From Hymenobacter guriensis (lineage in GTDB: Bacteria > Bacteroidota > Bacteroidia > Cytophagales > Hymenobacteraceae), in assembly GCF_015773195.1 (NCBI RefSeq), contig NZ_JADWYK010000003.1, positions 310,001 through 374,000 on the forward strand: a stretch of DNA of 64,000 nt. The letters are read 5' to 3'. The translations under genes were made by a program, and so were the position numbers. Below the pieces are notes generated by a model that was not told where the DNA came from, ran no database searches, and saw only the letters and a list, made by a program, of their open reading frames with translations. Shown here in pieces: positions 32,641 through 41,338 of the stretch (positions are counted from its first letter, which is position 1; each line of letters begins with the position of its first letter).

Positions 32641-33483
32641 CTAGCGGCGGTACGTGAACCCCACAAAGAACTCCCGCTCGGCTTCTCTGCTGAGCGCCAG
32701 ATGCGTGCCCAGGTCGGCCTGAAAATTTTCCCCGAAGGAAATGATAGGCGCCAAATTGAGCGAGGAGCGCCAGCCGCTGTGCAGCTCGTCCCACTGCGTC
32801 ACGCCTTCCACCAGAAAGCTGAAGGTGTCGTTGAACTCGTGGTCGAGGGCCACGGAGGGCATCAGGCGCAGGTAGTGGTTGTGAGTTTCCTGATCGTAAT
32901 TCAGGTCTGTTTCCAGCTGTACGTCGAAGTTCCAGCGGTGCGGCAGCTCCACGTTCACGGGCAGAATAAGCCCGCCTTCCACGGCGCCCCGGCCGCTGGT
33001 AGGCAGGCGCGTGTAGGCCACTACCCCCATGGCCACGGGGCCTTCCTGATCATCACCCAGAAAGTTGTGCTTGACTCGCAGCGTCAGGTCGCCGAAGCTG
33101 GCGCGGCGCTGCCAGGGCGCATCGGCGGTGCGCTCTTTTTCAATCTTGTACAGCGGCACTTCCAGCTGCACGTCGGTGCGGCGGCTGAGGCCGAGCTTGG
33201 CCACGGCGTAGGCCACTTTCCAAGTGCGGCTCTGCTCATCATCCTCCCGGGAGTTGATCAGGCGCAGGGCATCCATTTCAAGCTGAAAGTGGCCGGCATC
33301 TACCGTAAATGGGCTTTCCGTTACGCCGGGCCGGTCGGGCCGTAGGGGGCGCAACTGGTTGCGGGGTACGGGCTTGAACAAACTGAAATGCGCGGAATCG
33401 TAGGGGCAGGTTTTGGGTTTATCCTGCGCCTGGGCGGCAACTGAGAGGCACAGGCAGGCGGCCAGCACACGCAACAAGTACAT
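32641..33483 (-). CDS. Outer-membrane transporter, MetA-pathway (phenol) family-like
   Basis: A 280-residue beta-rich protein with a signal peptide ending in AAQAQ (about residue 20). The segment DRPGVTESPFTVDAGHFQLE is typical of the MetA_pathway/phenol porin-like family, often called simply transporter. The end is an FFVGFTYRR strand as in outer-membrane barrels. The start at 33483 removes an upstream extension without a signal sequence. It lies directly downstream of the TonB-dependent receptor on the same strand, possibly in one transcript. Confidence 0.75.
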   Translation of the reverse strand: MYLLRVLAACLCLSVAAQAQDKPKTCPYDSAHFSLFKPVPRNQLRPLRPDRPGVTESPFTVDAGHFQLEMDALRLINSREDDEQSRTWKVAYAVAKLGLSRRTDVQLEVPLYKIEKERTADAPWQRRASFGDLTLRVKHNFLGDDQEGPVAMGVVAYTRLPTSGRGAVEGGLILPVNVELPHRWNFDVQLETDLNYDQETHNHYLRLMPSVALDHEFNDTFSFLVEGVTQWDELHSGWRSSLNLAPIISFGENFQADLGTHLALSREAEREFFVGFTYRR

Positions 33484-33582
33484 ACTTCCGGAGAGAAAAT
33501 GTGGGAGGGTGCCGCCTGATACGCACACTTGTTGATAGAAGGTGCAAGTGTCGAGCTACACCTGCCGATTCTCTGGTAGCAG

Positions 33583-35850
33583 CTACAGGGCGTACCGGAT
33601 ACCCAGAAACAACCGTCGCCCCTGCATAGGTGCGTAGTTGTAGCTGGTATCGAAGGTGTAGCCCTGCGGATTATCCACACCTACCTGCTTGTCGAAGGGG
33701 TCGAAAGGGCGCAGCAGTGGGTGGCGGGGCAGGAAGTTGAAGAGGTTCTTGAGGCCGCCGTACACTTCCAGCCCCTCACGCAGCTTGCGGGTAGCCTGCA
33801 CGTTCTGGAGGGCAAACCACGGCGAGCGGCCGGGCCGGAAGTCGTTTGGGAATACCGGCAGCGGCATGGGGCTGCTCACTTGGCCCGTGTAGTCCAGCGC
33901 CACGCCCAGCTTCTGCAGCGTGTAGCTTACGGCCCAGGTACCCGAAAATGGGGGAGAGTGGAGCTGCGCTACTCGCCGTAGCGGACCGGCCGCCGTGCGC
34001 TCCTGCCGGAATACGTCCAGCAGCGTCACGCCCAGCATGACTTTCAATGGGCGGGCCAGGGCAAACTCAGAATTCAGCGTGAGGCCCCGGCTTACAGCGT
34101 AGCCGTCGAGGTTGCGGTACAGGATCTGGTCGGCGTTGGTGTCGTAATCGGGACTGATTTTGTTGGTGAAGTAAGTGTAGAACAGGCTGGCGTCGAGGGT
34201 GATGGTGCTGCCGCTGCGGGTCGTCAGGAAGCGGTTGTAGTTCACGTTCACGTTCCAGCTGCGCTCCGGCTTCAGGGCCTCGGGCACCACTACCTGCCGG
34301 GAGCCGGTGAGGGCCGCGTGGTCTTCCGTGAACAGGTTTACCACCCGGTAGCCATTGCCCAGGCCCACGCGCCACACGCGGCTGCCATCCGGGCGGCCCC
34401 ACTTGTAGTTCAGGCGCGGGCTCAGGATGCTGCCGTGCCGGGAGTTGTAGTCGTAGCGCAGGCCGGCCAACAGGGTAGCGTCGGGCGTGAGGCGCCACTC
34501 GTCCTGCACGAAAGCGCCGGGCAATTGCACCAGGTCGGGCTGGTTACGGGGCGGTTCGGTACCGGCCGGGCTGGCCGTAGCGGGCGTGTTGTCGTCGTAC
34601 CAGGTAGTGCGGTAGGTAGCCCCGACGAGCAGATTGTGCCGGATGCTCAGCTCCCGCGCCCAGGTAAGCTGCCCGAAGCCCACGCGCTGGCTGGCGCGGT
34701 AGAGTGTAGTGCCATAGGCCGAGTTTTGCTGATGCTGGTTAAGCGTACCGCTGAGTATTACCTTCTGGCCCGCAATGGGCAGCTGGTACTGGCCCAGCAG
34801 TTCGTAGCGGCTGGTATACACGCTTTCCCCGTACACACTGTCGCCGCCGCGGTGGGCGGGCGCCCAGCCCAGCTGTCCCCCAAACCGGTCTTCGTAGTAG
34901 TAGCGCCCCGCCACGTTGGCCACGCGCTGTTCGGGCCGCGCCCAGCTCCACTTGTTGAACACCGAAACGCGCTGCTGGGTGGGCACGTCCGTGAAGCCGT
35001 CCTCGTTCACGTCGCGGCGCTGGGTGTAGTGGTAGAGGCTGGTGCTTAGCAGGGTAGAGGCAGAGCCAATGTTGCGGGCCACACCCAGGTCCAGGTTGGC
35101 GTCGCGGTGGGAAGTAGCTAGTACATCAGCCGAGAAGCGGGGCGCTTTGGAAGGGTTTTTCGTGATGACGTTGATGAGGCCGCCCACGGCTTCGGAGCCG
35201 TAGAGCGTAGAAGCCGGGCCTTTTACTACTTCCACCCGCTCAATCAGGCTGCTCGGAATGCCGCTCAGCCCATATACCGTACCCAGGGAGCTAACCAGCG
35301 GCATGCCGTCAATCAGCACCATCGTGTAAGGCCCTTCCAGTCCATTGATGTGAATGTCGCCGGTGCCGCACACGTTGCAGTTGAGCTGCGGCCGTACCCC
35401 GTTGATCATGGCCAGATTCTCGAACAAACATACCGCGGGGTTTTTCCGAAACAGCTTGGGCGAGTACAGCTCCACCGCCACCGGCGACTCTCCGCGCATC
35501 ACTTCGTTCAGGGTGCCGCTCACCACCACTTCGCCCAGGGCGCTGGCACTCGGGTTCAGACTGAGGTTGACGGTGGTTGTTTGCCCGGCGGCTACCGCAA
35601 CTCCCCGCTCCGTGGCCAGGTAACCCACCGCGCTGCACACCAGCTTGTAGGCACCAACGGGCACCGCTGCCAGCGTGAAGCGGCCGTGTTCGTCGGCCGT
35701 GGCACCCAGCGTAGTGCCTTTCAGCCCCACGCTGGCAAAAGGAACTTCCTTGCTGTCCGATCGGACCACTCCCGTCAGCTTGCCGGTAGACTGCGCCCGG
35801 CCGCTAACGGAGAAGATGAACAGGAAAACCAGTAGTAATGTATGTTTCAT
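33583..35850 (-). CDS. TonB-dependent receptor, probably for a metal ligand
   Basis: A 755-residue outer-membrane receptor. Signal peptide to about residue 19 (SGRAQ); carboxypeptidase regulatory-like beta domain (about 24-100); plug domain (about 110-230) with LIDGMPLVSSLGTVYGL, ERVEVVKGPAST and LYGSEAVGGLINVITK; then a large barrel ending in RRLFLGIRYAL. The plug has a C-x-x-C pair (C158, C161), which is not usual and could hold a metal. Upstream lies an 18-bp palindrome shared with the Nramp gene, implying joint metal control. Substrate (Fe or Mn complex) is inferred from context. Confidence 0.9.
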   Translation of the reverse strand: MKHTLLLVFLFIFSVSGRAQSTGKLTGVVRSDSKEVPFASVGLKGTTLGATADEHGRFTLAAVPVGAYKLVCSAVGYLATERGVAVAAGQTTTVNLSLNPSASALGEVVVSGTLNEVMRGESPVAVELYSPKLFRKNPAVCLFENLAMINGVRPQLNCNVCGTGDIHINGLEGPYTMVLIDGMPLVSSLGTVYGLSGIPSSLIERVEVVKGPASTLYGSEAVGGLINVITKNPSKAPRFSADVLATSHRDANLDLGVARNIGSASTLLSTSLYHYTQRRDVNEDGFTDVPTQQRVSVFNKWSWARPEQRVANVAGRYYYEDRFGGQLGWAPAHRGGDSVYGESVYTSRYELLGQYQLPIAGQKVILSGTLNQHQQNSAYGTTLYRASQRVGFGQLTWARELSIRHNLLVGATYRTTWYDDNTPATASPAGTEPPRNQPDLVQLPGAFVQDEWRLTPDATLLAGLRYDYNSRHGSILSPRLNYKWGRPDGSRVWRVGLGNGYRVVNLFTEDHAALTGSRQVVVPEALKPERSWNVNVNYNRFLTTRSGSTITLDASLFYTYFTNKISPDYDTNADQILYRNLDGYAVSRGLTLNSEFALARPLKVMLGVTLLDVFRQERTAAGPLRRVAQLHSPPFSGTWAVSYTLQKLGVALDYTGQVSSPMPLPVFPNDFRPGRSPWFALQNVQATRKLREGLEVYGGLKNLFNFLPRHPLLRPFDPFDKQVGVDNPQGYTFDTSYNYAPMQGRRLFLGIRYAL

Positions 35851-35872
35851 TTTAGGTGCTGGCACTTTATTT

Positions 35873-35890
35873 ATTTAGATGAGCCTAAAT
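35873..35890. promoter_or_regulatory. DtxR/MntR-like operator upstream of the TonB receptor
   Basis: ATTTAGATGAGCCTAAAT has inverted ATTTAG / CTAAAT halves and lies 22 bp before the receptor ATG. It aligns with the site at 37386-37403 (ATTTAG vs TTTTAG left half, CTAAAT in both right halves). Metal-dependent DtxR-family repressors bind TTAGG/CCTAA-type palindromes, so it is a plausible metal operator. Confidence 0.6.
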
Positions 35891-35900
35891 CCTAAGGCCG

Positions 35901-35928
35901 AAAAAACGCGGCAGCTCAAGCTGCCGCG
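35901..35928 (-). terminator. Rho-independent terminator of the Nramp gene
   Basis: A perfect 10-bp stem CGCGGCAGCT / AGCTGCCGCG is followed on the minus strand by six T. It lies 12 bp after the Nramp stop. Confidence 0.9.
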
Positions 35929-35940
35929 CTGACGGACCAG

Positions 35941-37350
35941 TTAGCCCAGGAAGGTTTCGTAGAGCAGGTAGACGTTTAGTACGATGATGATGCCCGATAC
36001 CAGCCAGGCCAGGGCCTGCACCCATGGCCGGTTTACGAATACGCCCATCTTGGCCTTACTGCCCGTGAACAGCACCAACGGCACTACCGCAAAGCTCAGC
36101 TGGAAGCTCAGAATCACTTGGCTAAGCACCAGCAGATCGGCAGTGCCTTTCTCTCCGTAGAGGATGGTTACAATGAGGGCGGGCACTACGGCAATACCGC
36201 GCGTGATAAGGCGGCGCAGCCAGGGTTTGAGCTTCAGGTTCAGGAAGCCCTCCATCACAATCTGCCCGGCCAGCGTGCCGGTGAGCGTGGAGTTCTGGCC
36301 CGAGGCCAGCAGCGCAATGGCGAATACGGCACCGGCAGCACCGGCGCCCAGCACGGGAGCCAGCAGCTTGTGCGCGTCGTTGATGTCAGCCACATCAAAC
36401 AAGCCGTTTTTGTGGAACGTGGCCGCCGCCGTTATCAGAATAGCCGCATTCACGAAAAAAGCCAGAAACAAGGCTACCGTAGAGTCGATGGTGGCAAACT
36501 TGATGGCCATGCGGCGGCCGCTCTCGGTTTGCTCGATCTGGCGCGTCTGCACAATGCTGGAGTGCAGGTACAGATTATGCGGCATCACGGTAGCCCCCAG
36601 AATACCAATGGCAATGTAGAGCATGCCGGGGTTGGTGACTACCTCTTTCTGAGGCACAAGCCCTTTGGCAATGCCCAGATAATCGGGGTTGGAAACCAGG
36701 ATTTCGTAGACGAAACAGCCGAAAATCAGGACAATCAGGCCCGCTACAATGCTTTCTATTACCCGGAAGCCTTTGTTCTGGAAGTATAGCACCGCCAGCA
36801 CATCAAGAATGGTGAGTACCACGCCCCAGGGCAGCGGCAAGCCAAACAGCAGGTTTAGGGCAATGGCCGAGCCAATGACTTCAGCCAGGTCGCAGGCGGC
36901 AATGGCAATTTCGCAGAACAGCCAGAGCACCATGGATACCGGCTTGGAAAAATGGTCCCGGCAGGCCTGAGCCAGGTCGCGCCCCGTCACGATGCCTAGC
37001 TTGGCTGCCAAGTGCTGGAGCAGCATGGCAAACAGGTTGGAAATCAGAATAACCGACAGCAGCGTGTAGCCGAAGCGCGAGCCGCCGGCAATGTCGGTGG
37101 CCCAGTTGCCGGGGTCCATGTAGCCCACGGCCACCATCAGGCCAGGCCCCCAGAAGGCCATCAGCTTGCGCCAGAAAGAAGCATCCTGGCCGGGTACCTT
37201 GATGCTGGCGTAGACTTCGCGCAGGGACGGGGCCGTGCGCGGCTTGCGCCAGCCGCTTTCCGAGGGAGCATCAGCCGTAGGGGTATCGGGAACAGCCGGA
37301 TTGGGTGCGGGTAAGGTTTCAGGCATTGAGTCAGAAAGAAGCATCGGCAC
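35941..37350 (-). CDS. mntH: Nramp-family divalent metal transporter (MntH-like)
   Basis: A 469-residue inner-membrane proton-coupled Mn/Fe importer. A soluble Pro/Ala-rich N-terminus (1-60) precedes 11 transmembrane helices. Metal site: GYMDPGNWATD in helix 1 (D79, N82) and VMPHNLYLH in helix 6 (about residue 254), as in Nramp crystal structures. The start at 37350 or 37326 is uncertain. A palindromic operator lies about 36 bp upstream. Its partner genes (TonB receptor on one side, CDF transporter on the other) form a metal-homeostasis group. Confidence 0.94.
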   Translation of the reverse strand: MPMLLSDSMPETLPAPNPAVPDTPTADAPSESGWRKPRTAPSLREVYASIKVPGQDASFWRKLMAFWGPGLMVAVGYMDPGNWATDIAGGSRFGYTLLSVILISNLFAMLLQHLAAKLGIVTGRDLAQACRDHFSKPVSMVLWLFCEIAIAACDLAEVIGSAIALNLLFGLPLPWGVVLTILDVLAVLYFQNKGFRVIESIVAGLIVLIFGCFVYEILVSNPDYLGIAKGLVPQKEVVTNPGMLYIAIGILGATVMPHNLYLHSSIVQTRQIEQTESGRRMAIKFATIDSTVALFLAFFVNAAILITAAATFHKNGLFDVADINDAHKLLAPVLGAGAAGAVFAIALLASGQNSTLTGTLAGQIVMEGFLNLKLKPWLRRLITRGIAVVPALIVTILYGEKGTADLLVLSQVILSFQLSFAVVPLVLFTGSKAKMGVFVNRPWVQALAWLVSGIIIVLNVYLLYETFLG

Positions 37351-37385
37351 AGATTCAGAAGAGCTTAGCCGTACAAAGAAACAAT

Positions 37386-37403
37386 TTTTAGACGTATCTA
37401 AAT
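37386..37403. promoter_or_regulatory. DtxR/MntR-like operator between Nramp and CDF genes
   Basis: TTTTAGACGTATCTAAAT contains a perfect TTTAGA / TCTAAA palindrome. It lies 35 bp before the Nramp start and 108 bp before the divergent CDF start. It shares both half-sites with 35873-35890. Confidence 0.65.
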
Positions 37404-37511
37404 TTATTTTTAAGACAGTCTGCTTACCGATTTTGTTGTAAAAAGTTGCGTATACCTGCAGGTGCCGGAATTTTCCCGGAATTTTGCGCCCCGCCGTTCG
37501 GTTTCCCGCCT

Positions 37512-38498
37512 ATGTTTTCGTTGCCCCTCAAAACACGCTTTGCTTTGCTGTCCCTGGTAGTAAGCGTGGTGCTGGTGGCCGTCAAGTTCTACGCCTGGCT
37601 GCTCACCCGCTCCCAGGCCGTACTCACCGACGCGCTGGAGTCCATCATTAACGTGGTAGCCAGCGGATTTGCGCTCTACAGCATCTACCTGGCCAGCCTG
37701 CCCAAGGACGAAAACCACCCCTACGGCCACGGCAAGATTGAGCACTTTTCCGTGGGCTTCGAGGGCGGCCTGATTCTCATGGCCGGGGTGTACATCTTCT
37801 ATTCGGCCCTGCAGGCTATGCTGCACCCGCACGCCATTGCCCAGCCCGACTGGGGCATGGCGCTGCTGGCCTTCACGGCCCTGGTAAACCTGGGCGTGGG
37901 CTTTCTGCTGGTACGGGCCGGGCGTGAGCATCACTCGCCCACGCTGGTTGGGGACGGGCAGCACCTCTACCTCGACGCCGTGAGTACCCTGGTTTCGTGC
38001 GTGGCGCTCTTACTGGTCGTCTTTACCGACAACGTACTATTCGACTCGGGCGCGGCGCTGCTGCTGGGCGTATTTATTGTGGTGAATGGCTACCGCATGG
38101 TGCGTCGCTCGGTATCGGGGCTAATGGATGAAACCGATGAGGCCACCGTGCAGCACGTAGTGGCCGAATTGCAGGAGCACCGCGAACCGGCCTGGATTGA
38201 CGTGCACAACCTGCGCGTGGTGCGCTACGGTGCCAACCTGCACATCGACTGCCACGTGACTATGCCGTACTACTTTTCCCTGGAGCAGACCCACGCGCAG
38301 GTTCACAGCATCGAGCACCTGTTCAGTCAGGAGTTTGCCGTGCCAGTCGAAATGTTTGTGCACGCCGACCCTTGCACCTTCGCGGCCTGCTCGCACTGCC
38401 ACATGCCCGACTGCCCGGTGCGTCAGCACCCGTTCACCCAGGAAATATCCTGGACGCTGGAAAACGTCGTCAAAAACGAGCGGCACCGGTTGGTGTGA
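37512..38498 (+). CDS. Cation diffusion facilitator transporter with Cys/His-rich tail
   Basis: A 328-residue inner-membrane efflux pump for Zn/Fe/Mn-type metals, working against a proton gradient. Six transmembrane helices. The helix 2 site is D40-x2-E43-x3-N47 in LTDALESIINVV rather than the classic D-x3-D, while helix 5 has GDGQHLYLDAV (His-x3-Asp). The cytosolic domain (about 215-300) is followed by HADPCTFAACSHCHMPDC, a Cys/His cluster likely to bind metal and not part of the core CDF fold. ATG 37512 is preferred to 37446. Divergent from the Nramp gene and may share its operator. Confidence 0.9.
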   Translation: MFSLPLKTRFALLSLVVSVVLVAVKFYAWLLTRSQAVLTDALESIINVVASGFALYSIYLASLPKDENHPYGHGKIEHFSVGFEGGLILMAGVYIFYSALQAMLHPHAIAQPDWGMALLAFTALVNLGVGFLLVRAGREHHSPTLVGDGQHLYLDAVSTLVSCVALLLVVFTDNVLFDSGAALLLGVFIVVNGYRMVRRSVSGLMDETDEATVQHVVAELQEHREPAWIDVHNLRVVRYGANLHIDCHVTMPYYFSLEQTHAQVHSIEHLFSQEFAVPVEMFVHADPCTFAACSHCHMPDCPVRQHPFTQEISWTLENVVKNERHRLV

Positions 38499-38568
38499 TA
38501 TGAGGAATGTGCTGTCTGGCGCGTACCAGACGGAATTTCGTGCCGTAGCTTAGTTGGAGGGCTTGTAC

Positions 38569-38593
38569 TGTAGCCGATGCTGCGTCGGCTACA
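38569..38593. terminator. Palindrome between convergent CDF and PQQ-dehydrogenase genes
   Basis: TGTAGCCGA / TCGGCTACA arms around a TGCTGCG loop. There is no T run. It could be a bidirectional terminator or a REP-like dispersed palindrome. Confidence 0.55.
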
Positions 38594-38604
38594 ACATGCT
38601 TTCC

Positions 38605-39999
38605 TTACTGCACCACAATGCGCTGGCGGTACAGGCGCGCAGAAGTTTTTACCAAGGCCTGGTACACGCCTGGCTGCAGGGCCTTCAGTGAAACAGTATG
38701 TGTGCTGTTACCAGCCGCCAGCGGCTCCGAGCGAACCGTCCGGCCCAGAGCATCCTGCAGCACCAGTTGAGTTCCTCGTGCCAGCGGAGCCGGGAAGCTG
38801 ATAGTCAGCTTTTCGTGGGCGGGGTTAGGCCATACGTCCAGCGCAGCGTGAGCCGGCTGCCGGGTAGCCGTCGGGGTATAGGCCAGGTTTTCCAGCACCA
38901 TAATCCGGTCGTCGGAGGCGGCAGGCGAACCGCTGCCGTCCCGGTTGCTGGTGCCCACGTACACCCGCCCGGCCGGCGACACGCAGATAGCTCTTAGGCG
39001 GCCGGCTTCTTTATTTAGCACCAGGTTGGGCGCCGAGGTCAGGGCGTCGCCGGCAGTATTGAGGGGGAGCTGCAGCAATTGACCGGCCTTCAGACTAAGC
39101 AGTAGCAGCGAGTTTTGCCAGCCGGGTATGGCCGGGTGGTCGTAGTAGGTAAGGCCCGACACGGCAATAGTGGGCGTCCAGGCGTAGAGCGGCTCCCGCA
39201 CGTTGTTGGCCGCGCAGAAGGTGGCTTCAGCCGCCAGGTTGCAGAACCCTTGGACTGTGGGCCAGCCATAGTTGCGGCCCGCCTCAATCAAGTTTACTTC
39301 GTCGTCGTTGCTGGGGCCGTGCTCCGAGCTGTAAATGCGGCCCGAGGGTGCCCGCACGAGGCCCTGAGGGTTGCGGTGACCCAGCGTGTACACGCGGCTG
39401 CCGGCAGTGGGGTTATCGGCTGGAATGGTGCCATCCAGGTTCAGGCGCAGGATTTTGCCTCTAGGTGAGGCTATGTTCTGGGCTTCATAGTCGATGTTGC
39501 CATCACCGGTAGACATCAGCATAGTGAGGTCGGGCAGAATGATCAGACGGGAACCGTTGTGATAGGGGCTCGCGGGAATATTTTCCAGCAGCACTTGCGG
39601 GTTAATGAGGGTGGTGCCGTTGTAGGTGTAGCGCACCAGCTTTTCGCGTAGGCCGTCCTGGGTGTAGTTGTACACGATGTACACGTAGGGCGAGGCCGTG
39701 AAGTCGGGGTGGAGGGCCATACCCAGTAGACCGCTTTCAACGTTTTCCGTCACATCGGGCACCGTGAGCAGCAGGGTTTTTTCGCCGGTTTCAGGGTTTA
39801 CGCGGCTGATGCGGCCGAGGCGCTCCGTCAACCAGAGCTGGTTGTCGGGGCCCCAGAGCATTTCCCAGGGCGTATCAAACCCCGTAGCCAGCGTGCGGAT
39901 GCTGACGGTGGTAGCGCCAACCGGCACCGAGGCGGGCTGGGCAAGTAGAGGGTATTGCCAGCAAAACAGCAGCAATAGTGCGGCGTACAATCGTTTCAT
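38605..39999 (-). CDS. Secreted PQQ-type sugar dehydrogenase with T9SS sorting domain
   Basis: A 464-residue exported protein. Signal peptide to about residue 20 (LLAQ). A six-bladed beta-propeller of the soluble glucose/aldose dehydrogenase (GSDH) family follows, with TPWEMLWGPDNQLWLTER at the first blade and SEHGPSNDDEVNLI later. The last 75 residues (DVWPNPAHEKLTISF to YRQRIVVQ) match the type A sorting domain of the type IX secretion system. The protein is therefore probably exported across the outer membrane and surface-attached or released. The oxidised sugar is unknown. Convergent with the CDF gene. Confidence 0.88.
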   Translation of the reverse strand: MKRLYAALLLLFCWQYPLLAQPASVPVGATTVSIRTLATGFDTPWEMLWGPDNQLWLTERLGRISRVNPETGEKTLLLTVPDVTENVESGLLGMALHPDFTASPYVYIVYNYTQDGLREKLVRYTYNGTTLINPQVLLENIPASPYHNGSRLIILPDLTMLMSTGDGNIDYEAQNIASPRGKILRLNLDGTIPADNPTAGSRVYTLGHRNPQGLVRAPSGRIYSSEHGPSNDDEVNLIEAGRNYGWPTVQGFCNLAAEATFCAANNVREPLYAWTPTIAVSGLTYYDHPAIPGWQNSLLLLSLKAGQLLQLPLNTAGDALTSAPNLVLNKEAGRLRAICVSPAGRVYVGTSNRDGSGSPAASDDRIMVLENLAYTPTATRQPAHAALDVWPNPAHEKLTISFPAPLARGTQLVLQDALGRTVRSEPLAAGNSTHTVSLKALQPGVYQALVKTSARLYRQRIVVQ

Positions 40000-40071
40000 G
40001 GGCCGAAGCAGTTATGGGAAAAGCGGGCTGAACTAAACGCTACGAAAAATTGCGCGGGTCGGCGGGGGCAG

Positions 40072-40079
40072 TAGCTTTG
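40072..40079 (+). promoter_or_regulatory. -33/-7 promoter of the GNAT gene
   Basis: TAGCTTTG with TTG at 40050-40052 (spacing 19) lies 25 bp before ATG 40105. Confidence 0.7.
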
Positions 40080-40104
40080 TTTTTCAGCTTTCTGATTTTC
40101 GTCT

Positions 40105-40566
40105 ATGCCCGAGTTTCAGCACCCCATCAGCCAGTTCGTCATCAGTTCCGACTCTGCCCGCCTAGACATACTAGCCATACACCGCTACCTGAGCCAGGAC
40201 TCGTACTGGGCGCAAAATATGCCCCTTGCCACCCTGGAACGCGCTATAGCCAACTCCCTGAACTTCGGTTTGTTTGCGCCCGATGGCCGGCTGGCTGGCT
40301 TTGCCCGCCTTGTTACCGACCGCGCCACCTTCGCCTGGCTGTGTGACGTGTTCGTGTTGCCCGAATTCCGGGGACAGGGCCTTTCGAAGTGGCTGATGGA
40401 AGTGGTGTGGGCCGCACCAGAAATCCAGGGGGTGCGCCGCCGGATGCTGGCCACGCTGGACGCCCACGGCCTGTACCAGCAGTTCGGGTTCCAGCCCCTG
40501 GCCAACCCCGAGCGTTACCTCGAAATCAAGCTCGCCAATCCCTACGGCACTCCCACGGCTAACTGA
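40105..40566 (+). CDS. GNAT family N-acetyltransferase
   Basis: A 153-residue acetyltransferase using acetyl-CoA. LCDVFVLPEFRGQGLSKWL (about 76-94) contains the Q/RxxGxG/A pyrophosphate-binding motif. The C-terminal LYQQFGFQPLANPERYLEI is the usual beta6-alpha4 part. Substrate unknown. Length matches the family. A promoter box lies 25 bp upstream. The HD hydrolase follows after 43 bp, perhaps in the same transcript. Confidence 0.9.
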   Translation: MPEFQHPISQFVISSDSARLDILAIHRYLSQDSYWAQNMPLATLERAIANSLNFGLFAPDGRLAGFARLVTDRATFAWLCDVFVLPEFRGQGLSKWLMEVVWAAPEIQGVRRRMLATLDAHGLYQQFGFQPLANPERYLEIKLANPYGTPTAN

Positions 40567-40609
40567 GTGGCCAACCAGAAAACATACAACAGCTCAGCCA
40601 TACGAAATC

Positions 40610-41257
40610 ATGCAAACAACCCTGCCCGCCCGCTGGGAGCAACTCACGACGCCGATAGTATCTGACGAAACCTGCCGTACAGAAACGTTGCGGCAGCTCA
40701 CGGAGCTGTATACCGGCTCTGGTCGGCACTATCACACGCTCACCCACGTGCAGGATCTGCTGCAGACCATCGACGAGTACGCGAACAATCTGCAGGATGT
40801 GGCCGTGGTGCAGCTGGCCGCGTGGTTTCACGATGCCATCTACAACCCCTTGCATTCCGATAACGAAGCTAAAAGTGCTGAGCTGGCCCGCGAGTTTCTG
40901 CGCCATAGCCAGTGGCCCGCCGAGCGGCAGGAGCGGGTAGTGCTGCTGATTGAGCGCACCCAAGACCACACCCAGCCCCAGCCGCAGGATAGCGACCTGC
41001 ACTTCTTTCTGGATGCCGACCTGCAGGTGCTTGGCCGCCCCGAAGCCGACTATTGGCAGTATGCCCGCCAGATTCACCAGGAATACCGCCTGGTGCCTGA
41101 TGTCCTCTACCGGCGCGGGCGGCGCAAAGTGCTGGAGAAGCTGCTGGCCGTCCCGCAGCTATACCGCACGGCCACGTTTCGGGACAAACTGCAGGACGCT
41201 GCCCGGCGCAATCTGCAGGCCGAGCTGCAAGCCTGGGAGCAGGGCGGGCTGGCTTAG
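40610..41257 (+). CDS. HD-domain metal-dependent phosphohydrolase
   Basis: A 215-residue cytosolic protein of the HD superfamily. Metal-site residues are visible in YHTLTHVQDLL (first His pair, about 43-53), AAWFHDAIYNP (His-Asp, about 71-81), and later Asp in LHFFLDADLQVLG. The closest generic description is predicted metal-dependent HD phosphohydrolase; the substrate is unknown. It starts 43 bp after the GNAT gene. Confidence 0.87.
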   Translation: MQTTLPARWEQLTTPIVSDETCRTETLRQLTELYTGSGRHYHTLTHVQDLLQTIDEYANNLQDVAVVQLAAWFHDAIYNPLHSDNEAKSAELAREFLRHSQWPAERQERVVLLIERTQDHTQPQPQDSDLHFFLDADLQVLGRPEADYWQYARQIHQEYRLVPDVLYRRGRRKVLEKLLAVPQLYRTATFRDKLQDAARRNLQAELQAWEQGGLA

Positions 41258-41338
41258 TGGCTTGCAACGCCCGGCATTTGGGGTAGTCCTTGGCGCAGGC
41301 TGCGTATGTTGCGGCCCGTTGTCAAGCCTTCGTAGCGT

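Noticed and set aside
33524..33551. ACACTT/AAGTGT inverted repeat between the TonB receptor and MetA-like genes
   Set aside because: Only 6-bp arms with a 15-base loop and no T run; could be chance.
36118..36789. Plus-strand frame opposite the Nramp gene
   Set aside because: Antisense shadow; the Nramp motifs DPGN and MPH are on the minus strand.
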